A stretch of DNA of 64,000 nucleotides from Dokdonella_A sp044227025 (GTDB lineage Bacteria > Pseudomonadota > Gammaproteobacteria > Xanthomonadales > Rhodanobacteraceae), in contig NZ_JBGAFX010000006.1 of the NCBI RefSeq assembly GCF_044227025.1, forward strand, positions 186,001 through 250,000. The letters run 5' to 3'. Made by a program: the position numbers and the translations under genes. Of the stretch, positions 8,772-17,240 are shown one piece after another. The notes under the pieces are model-generated. The model did no database searches. It saw only the letters and a list, made by a program, of their open reading frames with translations, and was not told where the DNA came from. Numbering within the stretch: position 1 is the first letter of the stretch; every line of letters starts with the position of its first letter.

Positions 8772-11549
8772 ATGGCCGATGCCGCCCGCTGGAACGAGAT
8801 CGCCGCGCTGTTCGACGAACTGGTCGAACTGCCGGCGCAGGAGCGCGTGCGTCGTCTTGACGTCGTCGCGCGATCGGATGGCGCGCTCGCGGCCGAGGTA
8901 CGTGCGCTGCTCGCTGCCGACGAGGACGGCAACGCCCTGCTCGACGCGGATGCGCCGTCCGCCGTGCCGACCCTGCTCGACGAAGGCGCGCCGTCGGATC
9001 GCCGCGCCGGTCCGTACCGGCTGCTGCGCCCGCTCGGCGAGGGCGGCATGGGCATGGTGTGGCTGGCCGAGCGCACCGACGGCGCGTACGAGCAGCAGGT
9101 CGCGGTCAAGGTGCTCAAGCGCGGCATGGATACGCAGGCGATCCTGCGCCGGTTCCTGCAGGAGCGACGCATTCTCGCGCGCCTGCATCATCCGCACATC
9201 GTGCGCCTCGTCGACGGCGGCATGAGCAGCGACGGGCGACCGTTCTACGTGATGGACCACGTCGATGGCGACACGATCACGCGCCATGCGAATACGCGCC
9301 ATCTGGACGTGCGTGCGCGCATCGCTTTGCTGGCGCAGGTCGCGGAGGCGGTCGCCTATGCGCACGCGCAACTGGTGGTGCATCGCGACCTCAAGCCGTC
9401 GAATGTGCTCGTCGACGCTGCCGGCGAGGCGCGCGTGCTGGATTTCGGCATCGCCAAGCTGCTCGAGGATAGCGGCGAACAGACCTTGACGCGCACCGGC
9501 TTGCGCGTGCTTTCGCCCGCATACGCCGCGCCGGAGCAGATCCTCGGCGAGCCGGTCGGCACCGCCAGCGACGTCTACGCGCTCGGCCTGATGCTGTGCG
9601 AGCTGCTGGCGGGCGAGCTGCCGCAGAGGCGCCTCGCGACCTCGCCGGCGCAGCTTGCGCGCGAAGTCGAGGGAACGGACAGCGAACGGCCGAGCACGCT
9701 CGCCATGCGGCGCACGAGCGGGCAGATGATCGAACTGTACGGTGCGGACGTCGAAGCTCGCGACATCGTGCGCTCGCTCGCCGGGGACATCGACGTGATC
9801 GCGGCCAAGGCGCTGCAGCGCGATCCGGCGCGCCGCTATCCGACCGCCGCGGCGTTCGCCGACGACCTGCGCCGTTGGCTGGATGGCCGGCCGATCACCG
9901 CGCGCGCCGATTCGAGTGCGTATCGGCTGGCGAAATTCGTGCAGCGCCACCGGCTCGGCGTCGCCGCCGCGGCATTGGTCGTGCTGTCGCTGCTCGCCGG
10001 TCTCGGCGTTGCCCTTTGGCAGGCGGAACATGCGCGCCAGCAGGCGCAGCTTGCGCAACAGCAGGCGACCCGCGCCGAGCGCGTGAAAGGGTTTCTTGTC
10101 GCGATCTTCCAGCAGAATGATCCAGCCGTCGCGAAGGGCGCGGGACTGAGCGCGGCCGAAGTCCTGCGTCGCGGCCGCGTCGCCCTCGATACCTCGCTGG
10201 CCGAGGATCCGCAGACGCGCGGCGAACTGCTCGTCACGATCGCGGAAATCCAGGGCAACCTCGGGGCGCGGCAGGATGCGAGCGCGAGCATCGACCAGGG
10301 ATTCGCTTTGCTCGGCGAACACGTTGCGGCCGACGATCCGCGCATGGCCCATGCGTACGCGGTGCGCGGCGGCCTCTACAACGATTCCGACCGCAACCCG
10401 GAGGCCGAGCACGACTTCCGCGCCGCGCTGGCGATCATGCAGGGCGACCCCGGCACCGATCCTGCGCAGATCGAAGCGGTGCAATCGAAACTCGCCTACG
10501 TCGTCTCCGTCACCCAGTCCGCTGCCGCGGCGGTGACGCTGCAGCGCGGCCTGGTCGAACGCGTGCGACAGCGCCTCGGCAGCGACAACGCCGCGGTCGC
10601 CGACCATCGCGTCGCGCTGGCGCTGTTCCTCGAAGAGGCGCGCGACTACCCGGCCGCCGAGCACGAGTACCGCGTCGCGATCCCGGCGCTGGTGAGGGAG
10701 CGCGGCGCGGTCGAGCCGCGCGCATGTGAGGCCGAGCGCAACTATGCCGGCCTGCTCGACCGCCTCGGTCGTGCCGACGAAGCGGAACCGCTGTTCGACA
10801 AGACGCTGGACTGCTACGCGAAACTGTATGGCAAGGACTCGATGCCGTATGCGCGCGTGCTGTTTTCGCGCGGCATCCTGTTGCTCGGGCGTCGACGCTT
10901 CGTCGAAGCGGAGGCGGACTTGAAGATCGCGCTCGACTCCGGCGAAGGCGTGAACGAGACGGCGCATCGCCACCGCTACCTCGGCCGCGCACTCGAAGGC
11001 CAGGGCCGGTACGCGGCCGCTGCCAGCGAGTTCGCCGAGGCCGAGCGCATGTACCGCGAAGCCGACCTGCCGAACGACATCCAGCGCTGGCGCGCCCGCG
11101 CCGACTACGGTTTCATGCTGTTCCAGACCGGCGATCCGCTGCGCGGGCGAGCCGCCATCGACGCCGCCATCGCCGGCATCGATCAGGTCACCGGCAACGC
11201 GGACGCACCGGAAATCATGCGTCCATTGCGCGCACTGGGCGAGGTCGCGCGCGCGCAAGGCGAATTGCCGACCGCGCTAAAGGCGCATCGGCGCTGGAGC
11301 GCACTGGCGGTGAAGCTGTATGGTGCCGATTCGCGCGACGCCTATCAGGCGGCGTATCAGGTCGGATTCGATCTCGTCGCCGTCGGTGATCCGGCCGGGT
11401 TTGCCGAGGCCGCCGCCTTGTTCGAACATGCGTTGCCACTGGCGAAGAAAGACCACGCACCCGAATTGGCCGAGATGGAACGCGCGCAGCAAGATCTGCT
11501 GGCGCGGATCGACAGCCCAGGAGGCGAAGCGCATGCCCGGGGCCGCTGA
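8772..11549 (+). CDS. Membrane Ser/Thr kinase with C-terminal TPR-like region
   Basis: Eukaryotic-like Ser/Thr kinase of 925 residues. Residues 1-80 form an N-terminal helical region shared with the other kinases here. The kinase domain has the glycine loop GEGGMG (89-94), AVK with Lys113, HRDLKPSN (204-211), DFG (224-226) and APEQ (253-256). A single hydrophobic segment lies near 396-416, just after FVQRHRLGVA. The remaining 500 residues are alanine-rich, TPR-like helical repeats, probably in the periplasm if the kinase is cytoplasmic. The start has a strong GGAGGAAACG ribosome site. The stop overlaps the next kinase gene by 17 bases, implying translational coupling. The upstream sigma factor gene is the likely partner. 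The repeats could bind a ligand or protein partner and act as sensor; nothing identifies which. Confidence 0.9.
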   Translation: MADAARWNEIAALFDELVELPAQERVRRLDVVARSDGALAAEVRALLAADEDGNALLDADAPSAVPTLLDEGAPSDRRAGPYRLLRPLGEGGMGMVWLAERTDGAYEQQVAVKVLKRGMDTQAILRRFLQERRILARLHHPHIVRLVDGGMSSDGRPFYVMDHVDGDTITRHANTRHLDVRARIALLAQVAEAVAYAHAQLVVHRDLKPSNVLVDAAGEARVLDFGIAKLLEDSGEQTLTRTGLRVLSPAYAAPEQILGEPVGTASDVYALGLMLCELLAGELPQRRLATSPAQLAREVEGTDSERPSTLAMRRTSGQMIELYGADVEARDIVRSLAGDIDVIAAKALQRDPARRYPTAAAFADDLRRWLDGRPITARADSSAYRLAKFVQRHRLGVAAAALVVLSLLAGLGVALWQAEHARQQAQLAQQQATRAERVKGFLVAIFQQNDPAVAKGAGLSAAEVLRRGRVALDTSLAEDPQTRGELLVTIAEIQGNLGARQDASASIDQGFALLGEHVAADDPRMAHAYAVRGGLYNDSDRNPEAEHDFRAALAIMQGDPGTDPAQIEAVQSKLAYVVSVTQSAAAAVTLQRGLVERVRQRLGSDNAAVADHRVALALFLEEARDYPAAEHEYRVAIPALVRERGAVEPRACEAERNYAGLLDRLGRADEAEPLFDKTLDCYAKLYGKDSMPYARVLFSRGILLLGRRRFVEAEADLKIALDSGEGVNETAHRHRYLGRALEGQGRYAAAASEFAEAERMYREADLPNDIQRWRARADYGFMLFQTGDPLRGRAAIDAAIAGIDQVTGNADAPEIMRPLRALGEVARAQGELPTALKAHRRWSALAVKLYGADSRDAYQAAYQVGFDLVAVGDPAGFAEAAALFEHALPLAKKDHAPELAEMERAQQDLLARIDSPGGEAHARGR

Positions 11550-14445
11550 TCGCTGGACGCGCATCTCCGCGTGGTTCGACGAACTGGTCGAACGACCGCC
11601 GGCGATGCGCGAGGCACGCCTCGCCGCGATCGCCGCGGAGGATCCTGCGGCGGCGGTGGAACTGCGCGGCCTGCTCGAAGCCGACGCCGACACGGACGGC
11701 GTGCTCGATGCGGGTGTCGCCGCCGCACTGCCACGCCTCCCGGCCGGCGCCGATGCGGCCGCGCCCGCCGATGGACGCGCCGGGCCGTATCGCCTGCTGC
11801 GGGTGATCGGCGAAGGCGGCATGGGCGTGGTCTTCCTTGCCGAGCGCAGCGATGACAGCTACGAACAGCGCGTCGCCGTCAAGCTGATCAAGCGCGGCAT
11901 GGACAGCGTGGCGATCGTGCGGCGCTTCCTGCGCGAGAGGCGCATCCTAGCGCGCCTGTCGCATCCGAACATCGTGCGCCTCATCGATGGCGGCATGAGC
12001 ACCGACGGCCGCCCGTACTACGTGATGGACCACGTCGAAGGCGAATCGCTCACCCGGCATGCCGCGCGGCAGCGGCTCGGCGTCGAAGCGCGGGTCGAGC
12101 TGCTTGCGAAGGTCGCGGATGCGGTCGCGCATGCGCATGCGCAGCTGGTGGTGCATCGCGACCTGAAACCTTCGAACGTGCTGGTCGATGCACGTGGCGA
12201 ACCGCGTGTGCTCGACTTCGGCATTGCCAAGCTGATCGAGGAGAGCGGCGAGCAGACCATGACCGGCACCGGCGCTCGCGTGCTGTCGCCGGCGTATGCC
12301 GCGCCCGAGCAGATCCTTGGCGAACCGGTCGGCACGCCGGCCGACGTGTACGCGCTCGGCCTGATCCTGTGCGAGCTGCTCACCGGCCGGCTGCCGCAGG
12401 CGCGCCGTTCGACAAACGCCGCGTCGTTGGCGCAGGACGCGACGCGCGAGATCAGCGAGCGGCCAAGCGCGATCGCGGCGCGCGCGTCGGAGCAGGAGAT
12501 CGAGGCGCTGTACGGCGCAGGCGTCACGCCGGCCGCGCTCGCGCGTCGACTCGGCGGCGACGCGGACGTCATCCTTGCCACCGCGCTGCAGCGCGAGCCC
12601 GCGCGCCGGTATGCGACGGCCGCCGCCTTTGCGGACGACCTGCGCCGATGGATGCAGGGTCGGCCGATCGCGGCGCGCGCCGACTCCGGCGTCTATCGCG
12701 CGCGCAAGTTCGTGCTTCGCCATCGGGTTGGCGTCGCCGCGTCGATCCTCGTGGCAGCCTCCCTCGTCGCCGGCCTCGGCGTCGCGCTGTGGCAGGCGCA
12801 GCATGCACGCGCGCAGGCGGCACGCGCGGACGCCGAACGCGCCAATGCCGAACGCCAGCTGGCGCGCACGGAACGCGTGAAGAACTACATGCTCGCTTTG
12901 TTCCGCGAACAGGATCCGATCAGTCGTGCGAAGGCGAAGGCGCGCTCGGCCGCGCAGCTGATCGGCGACGGCGTCGCGCAGATCGATGCGACGCTCGCCG
13001 CGGAGCCGGACCTGCAAGCCGAACTGCTGCGCGACCTCGGCGAAATCCAGATCAACCTCGACGACAACAAGGCGGGCGCCCTCACCCTCGCGCGCGCATG
13101 GGAGATGCAGAAGCGACTGAGCGGCGCCGCCAGCCTCGCGGCGACCGAGGCGCTGGTCGCGCATGCCGACGGCGTGTATGCGTCCGGCGACGTCAAGGCC
13201 GCCGCGCCGCTGGTCACGGCCGCGATGGACCAGCTGCGCGCACTCGGCGCGGCGCGCAGCGCGCGCATGGCCCAGGCCGAATCGACCGCGGCGAAGATCG
13301 CCCTGATCGAGGGGCGGGCCGACGAAGCCGAGCGCCTCGCGCGCGATGCGGTCGACATCGTGCGCACCTTGCACGGGTCGCGCAGCATCGAGCTGGTCGC
13401 GTACCTCGAAACGCTCGGCAAGGTGTTGCACGAGAGCGCGCACTTCGCCGAGGCGCTGGCCGTCCTGCGCGAGGCGGTCGGCATCGTCGAAGCCGCCGGC
13501 GGCGCGGACAACGCGCGCGCCGCGGTCCTGCACACGTCGATCGGCGACTCGCTGCGCGTGCAGCGCAAGTACGACGAGGCGCTGCCCGAGTACGAGACCG
13601 CGCTACGCATCGAACGCGCGCAACTGCCGGGCGACCACGCAATCCTCGGCGGCACCCTGATCCGCCTCGGCGACCTGCAACGCCGCAGCGGCCGCCTCGA
13701 AGCGGCCGACGCGTCGCTGGCGGAAGCGATCGGCATCCTCGCCAGGACGCCGAGCGGACAGTATGCGCAGGCGCTGCAATTCCACGGCAACCTCGCGCGT
13801 GCGCAAGGCCGCCTCGACCTCGCGGCACAACGCTACCGCGCATCGTTCGAGGCGTTCCGCGCGGTCACCGGCGACAGCGTCTACACGTGGCTGACCGCGC
13901 TCGAAGTCGTCAGCGCGCTCGGCGAACTCGGGCGCCTGGACGAAGCCGACGCGCTCGCGACGCAGGCGATCGCGGCGATGGCGAAGCTGTCGAAGGACGA
14001 TTCGTACGAAGCCGCCTACCTCAACAGCATCATCGGTACGTTGCGCCACGAACAGCAGCGCCTGCCCGAGGCGATCACCGCGCGGCGCCGCGCAGCGGTG
14101 CTGATCGAGAAGGCGTACGGCCCCGACCACGCCGAGGTCGCGCAGGCGCGTGCCGAACTCGCCGCGAGCCTGGTCGCGACCAACGATCCCGGATTGCGCC
14201 GCGAAGCCGCGGCGCTGGTCGAACAGGCGCGCGCGTCACTGGAACGCGGCGGTGACGAAACGACGCAGCCGATGCTCGGTCACGTCTACCTCGTGCGCAG
14301 CCGCGTCCGCCGCGACGAGGGCGATCTGACCGGCGCACGCAGCGACATCGCGCAGGCGATCCGCCGCTTGCAGTCACCCGAGCACGCCAAGCGCCTGCGC
14401 GAGGCGCGTGCGCTGGAGAGCACCCTCGGCCGCCGCGCCGGCTGA
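11533..14445 (+). CDS. Membrane Ser/Thr kinase with C-terminal TPR-like region
   Basis: Second kinase of the tandem pair, 970 residues, and a clear paralogue of its neighbour. The motifs are GEGGMG (93-98), Lys117 in AVK, HRDLKPSN (208-215), DFG (228-230) and APEQ. A hydrophobic segment follows FVLRHRVGVA near residue 400, then a charged coiled-coil-like stretch (ARADAERANAERQLARTERVK) and TPR-like repeats to the end. The ATG at 11533 lies inside the last codons of the preceding gene and is preceded by GGAGGCGAAGCGC; no in-frame start further upstream has comparable support. Having two kinases behind one sigma factor gene suggests either two inputs or a kinase cascade. A convergent hairpin at 14647-14676 may end the transcript. 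Confidence 0.9.
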   Translation: MPGAADRWTRISAWFDELVERPPAMREARLAAIAAEDPAAAVELRGLLEADADTDGVLDAGVAAALPRLPAGADAAAPADGRAGPYRLLRVIGEGGMGVVFLAERSDDSYEQRVAVKLIKRGMDSVAIVRRFLRERRILARLSHPNIVRLIDGGMSTDGRPYYVMDHVEGESLTRHAARQRLGVEARVELLAKVADAVAHAHAQLVVHRDLKPSNVLVDARGEPRVLDFGIAKLIEESGEQTMTGTGARVLSPAYAAPEQILGEPVGTPADVYALGLILCELLTGRLPQARRSTNAASLAQDATREISERPSAIAARASEQEIEALYGAGVTPAALARRLGGDADVILATALQREPARRYATAAAFADDLRRWMQGRPIAARADSGVYRARKFVLRHRVGVAASILVAASLVAGLGVALWQAQHARAQAARADAERANAERQLARTERVKNYMLALFREQDPISRAKAKARSAAQLIGDGVAQIDATLAAEPDLQAELLRDLGEIQINLDDNKAGALTLARAWEMQKRLSGAASLAATEALVAHADGVYASGDVKAAAPLVTAAMDQLRALGAARSARMAQAESTAAKIALIEGRADEAERLARDAVDIVRTLHGSRSIELVAYLETLGKVLHESAHFAEALAVLREAVGIVEAAGGADNARAAVLHTSIGDSLRVQRKYDEALPEYETALRIERAQLPGDHAILGGTLIRLGDLQRRSGRLEAADASLAEAIGILARTPSGQYAQALQFHGNLARAQGRLDLAAQRYRASFEAFRAVTGDSVYTWLTALEVVSALGELGRLDEADALATQAIAAMAKLSKDDSYEAAYLNSIIGTLRHEQQRLPEAITARRRAAVLIEKAYGPDHAEVAQARAELAASLVATNDPGLRREAAALVEQARASLERGGDETTQPMLGHVYLVRSRVRRDEGDLTGARSDIAQAIRRLQSPEHAKRLREARALESTLGRRAG

Positions 14446-14490
14446 CATCGCTGCCGCTGCGCAGCGTTGGAGCCGTCTCGAAATCGGACC

Positions 14491-14592
14491 ACTCGAGTTG
14501 AGCGCGGCTGACCAAATCCGTTCGCGGTGAGCGCAGCGGACCCAAACCATTCGCGTTGAGCGCAGCGGAACGAAGTTCCGAGAAGTCGAACG
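14491..14592. repeat. Imperfect intergenic repeat units, about 29 bases, ending in a REP-like unit
   Basis: Three successive units share the core TCG-GTTGAGCGCAGCGG (near 14491, 14520 and 14549), spaced about 29 bases. The last continues through GAAGTTCCGAGAAGTCGAACG. Related sequence appears on the opposite strand at 17123-17160 and 53716-53752. Such GAGCGCAGCG...GTCGAA palindromic fragments are common as dispersed intergenic repeats in this group of bacteria. No coding potential was seen in this 251-base convergent gap. Confidence 0.55.
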
Positions 14593-14646
14593 CCGGAGTC
14601 CGCGAAGGAACCCGCGCGGCGGCCGCTTGCTGCAGGAACGATGCAC

Positions 14647-14676
14647 GGCGCGCACCGCCATCTGGCGATGCGCGCC
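14647..14676. terminator. Hairpin between convergent genes
   Basis: GGCGCGC (14647-14653) pairs with GCGCGCC (14670-14676), with an inner CGCCA/TGGCG extension. It lies between the convergent kinase (ends 14445) and DUF805 (ends 14697) genes. There is no T-run on either side, so it may act with Rho or simply protect RNA ends. Confidence 0.45.
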
Positions 14677-14696
14677 GATTGCATGCCTCGCGACGG

Positions 14697-15098
14697 TCAG
14701 GCGCCGGCAGTTGCCTGGCCGGGGCGCGCTTGAGCGGCGGGGGCGGGGCCGAAGCGGTTCGCGCCGGGCGTGCCGGCGATGAAGCCGTTGAACACCAGCG
14801 CGATCAGTCCGCCGACGGCGGGGACCAGATTGATCAGGATCCACCACGCGGACTTGTCGACGTCGTGCCAGCGCTTGGCCTGGATTGCGAGGGCCGGCCA
14901 CAGGAACAGCAGGCCTGCGACCATCATCGCCACGCTCGTGCCGCCGCCCGCGGCGGCGGGGTCGCTTGCGTTGAGCATGCTCATGACGCTCGCGCCGCCG
15001 AGCGCGCCGAACAGCAGCAGCGAGGCGACCACCAGGCCCCAGTACGCACCGCGACCGACGCGGCCTTCGAACGAGAACAGCAGGGTTTTCCAATTCAC
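14697..15098 (-). CDS. DUF805 membrane protein
   Basis: Small inner-membrane protein of 133 residues. The N-terminus (WKTLLFSFEGRVGRGAYW) is the DUF805/YhaH signature. Three or four hydrophobic segments follow, with AKRWHDVDKSAWW between them, also typical of the family. The tail is Ala/Pro/Gln-rich and probably cytoplasmic. The GTG start at 15098 is supported by GAGGATGAAACC just upstream; the longer in-frame reading to 15197 adds a charged non-conserved stretch and was not used. No function is established for the family. It converges with the kinase operon and has no obvious partner. Confidence 0.85.
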   Translation of the reverse strand: MNWKTLLFSFEGRVGRGAYWGLVVASLLLFGALGGASVMSMLNASDPAAAGGGTSVAMMVAGLLFLWPALAIQAKRWHDVDKSAWWILINLVPAVGGLIALVFNGFIAGTPGANRFGPAPAAQARPGQATAGA

Positions 15099-15193
15099 GG
15101 TTTCATCCTCGTGGGAGCGTTGAGGACGTGGCGACAGTGCCGCGTCAGCTTCATTCACGCGCAATCGGAGCGCGCGGGGCCAACGGCTGCGAT

Positions 15194-16525
15194 TCAATCC
15201 AGGCCATCGGAAAAGATCAGGTCCGCGGTCAGGCGCAGCGCGAATCCATCCCAGCTGTCGCCGCGATTTGCGAGGCCGGCAATCAAGGGTCGGCCATCGA
15301 CCAGCGCGAGGGCGTAGCCACGGTCGGTCTGCGCATCGAGCGAATGGCGCACGACGCCGTTGCCGTCGAACGACGCATCGAGCGTGCCGTTGGCATGCGC
15401 GCGCAGCACGAACACGTCATCGCCGCTGCCGCTGTGCGAGATCACTCCCGCGGCGACAATGCGGCGGTCGCTCTGCAGGGCGAGCGCATCGAGCTGGGTA
15501 CCGTTCTCGAGATCGACCAGCAACACGCCGCCGCTGCCGAAGCTCGTGTCGCGGCTGCCGTTCGCGTGCACGCGCACGATGCCGGCGCGCAGCGAATCGC
15601 GGTCTTCGTCGGTGGCGAGCGCGAGCAGCAGCGAGCCGTCGCGATCGGCCACCGCGGCATGGCCGATCCAGCCGCCGACCGGCGCGCCGGCGATGCCGGT
15701 CAGGCGCACGTAGCCGGTGCCGGCACCGAACGCGGTGTCCGGCGATCCGCCCGGCAGGAAGCGTGCAAGCAGCGGGTTGTGATCGTCGTTGGCGAGATCG
15801 CCTTCGTAGCCGGCGAGCACGATGCGGCCCTGTGCATCGACCGCGACGTGCTCGACGTGGGTCACCGGCGGCAACGCGAGACTGGCCCAGCCGCCGTTGC
15901 CGAACGCGGCGTCCGCGACCCCGCTCGCGTCCACGCGCAGCACCACGGCCGCGCGTGCGCCCGGGCAGTTGCTGCAGGTGCCGGCAAACAGGTAATGCCC
16001 ATCCGTCTGCCGCGCGACGGCCCTGATCGAAATATCCGGCAGCGGCCACGGCGCGCTGGCGATCACGCGTCGGCCGTTGCTGCCGAACGAGGGGTCTGCG
16101 TCGCCGGCGGCGGTCAAGCGCACCAGCGCCGCAAGCTGCGCACCGCCCGGCGCCTGCGCCGTGCCGAGCAGCATCGTGCGCGCGTCGGCGAGCACGAATG
16201 CGCCGAGCAGCGTGTCGCGACCGTCCGCGATCAGGTCGATGTCGATCGTGCGCAGGCCGAAGAATCCGAACGCCGCGTCAGGCGCGCCGCTGCGCAGGAA
16301 GCGCGCGGCGGCGAAGTCGCGGTTCGCGCCATCGGCAACCGTCGCCGCGACCACGATACGGCCATCGGCAGCAGGCCCGATCCGCGCTGCACCCGTCATC
16401 GGCAGCGACCACGCCGCCCACGCGACGCCGTCGCCCGAGAAGGTGGCATCAAGTTCGCCGTCCGCCGCGTACGCAGCGCCGGCGAGCAGCAGCGACAGGC
16501 ATCCGGCAACGCATCCCAGCATCAT
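15194..16525 (-). CDS. Secreted delta-60-repeat protein with IFSDGLD tail
   Basis: Secreted protein of 443 residues built of delta-60 repeats (TIGR02608 type): successive blades of the form D-x-x-F-G-x-x-G followed by a stretch with a conserved basic/hydrophobic core (DGRIVVAATV, DATFSGDG, DPSFGSNGRRV). A signal peptide (MMLGCVAGCLSLLLAGAAYA) precedes them. The protein ends DLIFSDGLD, the shared terminal motif with Leu in place of Phe. The start ATG overlaps the stop of the upstream gene as ATGA (16522-16525), indicating translational coupling. Delta-60 repeats probably form a beta-propeller-like structure; no enzymatic role can be assigned. Confidence 0.85.
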   Translation of the reverse strand: MMLGCVAGCLSLLLAGAAYAADGELDATFSGDGVAWAAWSLPMTGAARIGPAADGRIVVAATVADGANRDFAAARFLRSGAPDAAFGFFGLRTIDIDLIADGRDTLLGAFVLADARTMLLGTAQAPGGAQLAALVRLTAAGDADPSFGSNGRRVIASAPWPLPDISIRAVARQTDGHYLFAGTCSNCPGARAAVVLRVDASGVADAAFGNGGWASLALPPVTHVEHVAVDAQGRIVLAGYEGDLANDDHNPLLARFLPGGSPDTAFGAGTGYVRLTGIAGAPVGGWIGHAAVADRDGSLLLALATDEDRDSLRAGIVRVHANGSRDTSFGSGGVLLVDLENGTQLDALALQSDRRIVAAGVISHSGSGDDVFVLRAHANGTLDASFDGNGVVRHSLDAQTDRGYALALVDGRPLIAGLANRGDSWDGFALRLTADLIFSDGLD

Positions 16526-17001
16526 GCCCCCGGCTTCGCGATGTCGGTGCTGAATTCGGCGTCGATCTGCACCGACATTTCCTTGTCGGTCGAACGCAGG
16601 CGGCCCTTCACGGGCGTGCCGTCGCCGCCCGAGACCGTCGCGTCGAGGCCGAACTTGCGCGACGCGAGGTATTGCGTCGAGTCGCCGGCCTTGTGCGCGT
16701 TGATCGACGTGCGCTTGCTGCTGACGAACACCGCTGCGTGGGTCACCCCATCCAGCACCGGATCGTTGATGAGGGTCAGGTAGGGATCGTCCGTCGCGAG
16801 CGCAGCCTTGAGGTCTATCGGCTTCTCGCTGAGCAGGACCAGCGTGATCGGTTCGCCGCCACTCTGGATGGTGAGCGCGGTCGCGGCCTTCAGCTCGACG
16901 GTGGTGCCGGCGAGCGTGAGCGTGCCCCTGGCTTCGCCCGCATGCGCGAGCGCGGCCCAGGTGGCCAGCAGCGTGGCGAGCACTACTCGAACAGGATTCA
17001 T
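16522..17001 (-). CDS. Small secreted protein of unknown function, related to the 20564 product
   Basis: Exported protein of 159 residues with a signal peptide (MNPVRVVLATLLATWAALAHA). The mature part begins ARGTLTLAGTTVELKAA and continues as a beta-rich domain with DPYLTLINDPVLDG. The pattern (G-T-L near the start, a hydrophobic L-K-A/H-A segment, a later KGRL/GTL and acidic FSTDI/FDAPL end) resembles the protein at 20564-21061, suggesting two members of one undescribed domain family. The ATG at 17001 has GAGGGGAACTGCG upstream. It is coupled by ATGA to the delta-60 protein gene, so the two products may act together in the periplasm or at the surface. Confidence 0.7.
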   Translation of the reverse strand: MNPVRVVLATLLATWAALAHAGEARGTLTLAGTTVELKAATALTIQSGGEPITLVLLSEKPIDLKAALATDDPYLTLINDPVLDGVTHAAVFVSSKRTSINAHKAGDSTQYLASRKFGLDATVSGGDGTPVKGRLRSTDKEMSVQIDAEFSTDIAKPGA

Positions 17002-17083
17002 CGCAGTTCCCCTCGGCCGACGATGCGGCCGGCGCGCCGTGCGCGATGGGCGCATGCGATCTCTTCAACGCGATTGCGCCGCG

Positions 17084-17126
17084 CGAAGGGCCATCCGCGA
17101 GTGGCGGCTCAGAGTATGGCCCTTCG
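17084..17126. terminator. Perfect 11-base inverted repeat
   Basis: CGAAGGGCCAT (17084-17094) pairs with ATGGCCCTTCG (17116-17126) around 21 bases. It lies 115 bases beyond the stop of the delta-60 gene at 17241 and upstream of the gene starting at 17001. It may end the first transcript or be a mobile palindromic repeat; no T-run follows. Confidence 0.4.
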
Positions 17127-17160
17127 ACTCCGGCGCTGCGCGCCTGCGCTCAGGGGAACG
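17123..17160 (-). repeat. REP-like intergenic fragment
   Basis: Read on the minus strand, it contains TGAGCGCAG...GCAGCGCCGGAGTCGAA. This is the same family as the units at 14554-14592 and 53716-53752. The surrounding 239-base gap shows no gene. Confidence 0.45.
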
Positions 17161-17240
17161 GAGATCATGAATCCGTTCGTGCGCAGCGGAGCGCAGCTAC
17201 GCGAAGTCCAGCTACAGTGCGCGGCCCTCAGCCCTCAGCC

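Noticed and set aside
14491..14580. Three 29-base units as a CRISPR array
   Set aside because: The units are imperfect and have no spacers between them. No cas genes are nearby, and related fragments occur as dispersed repeats.
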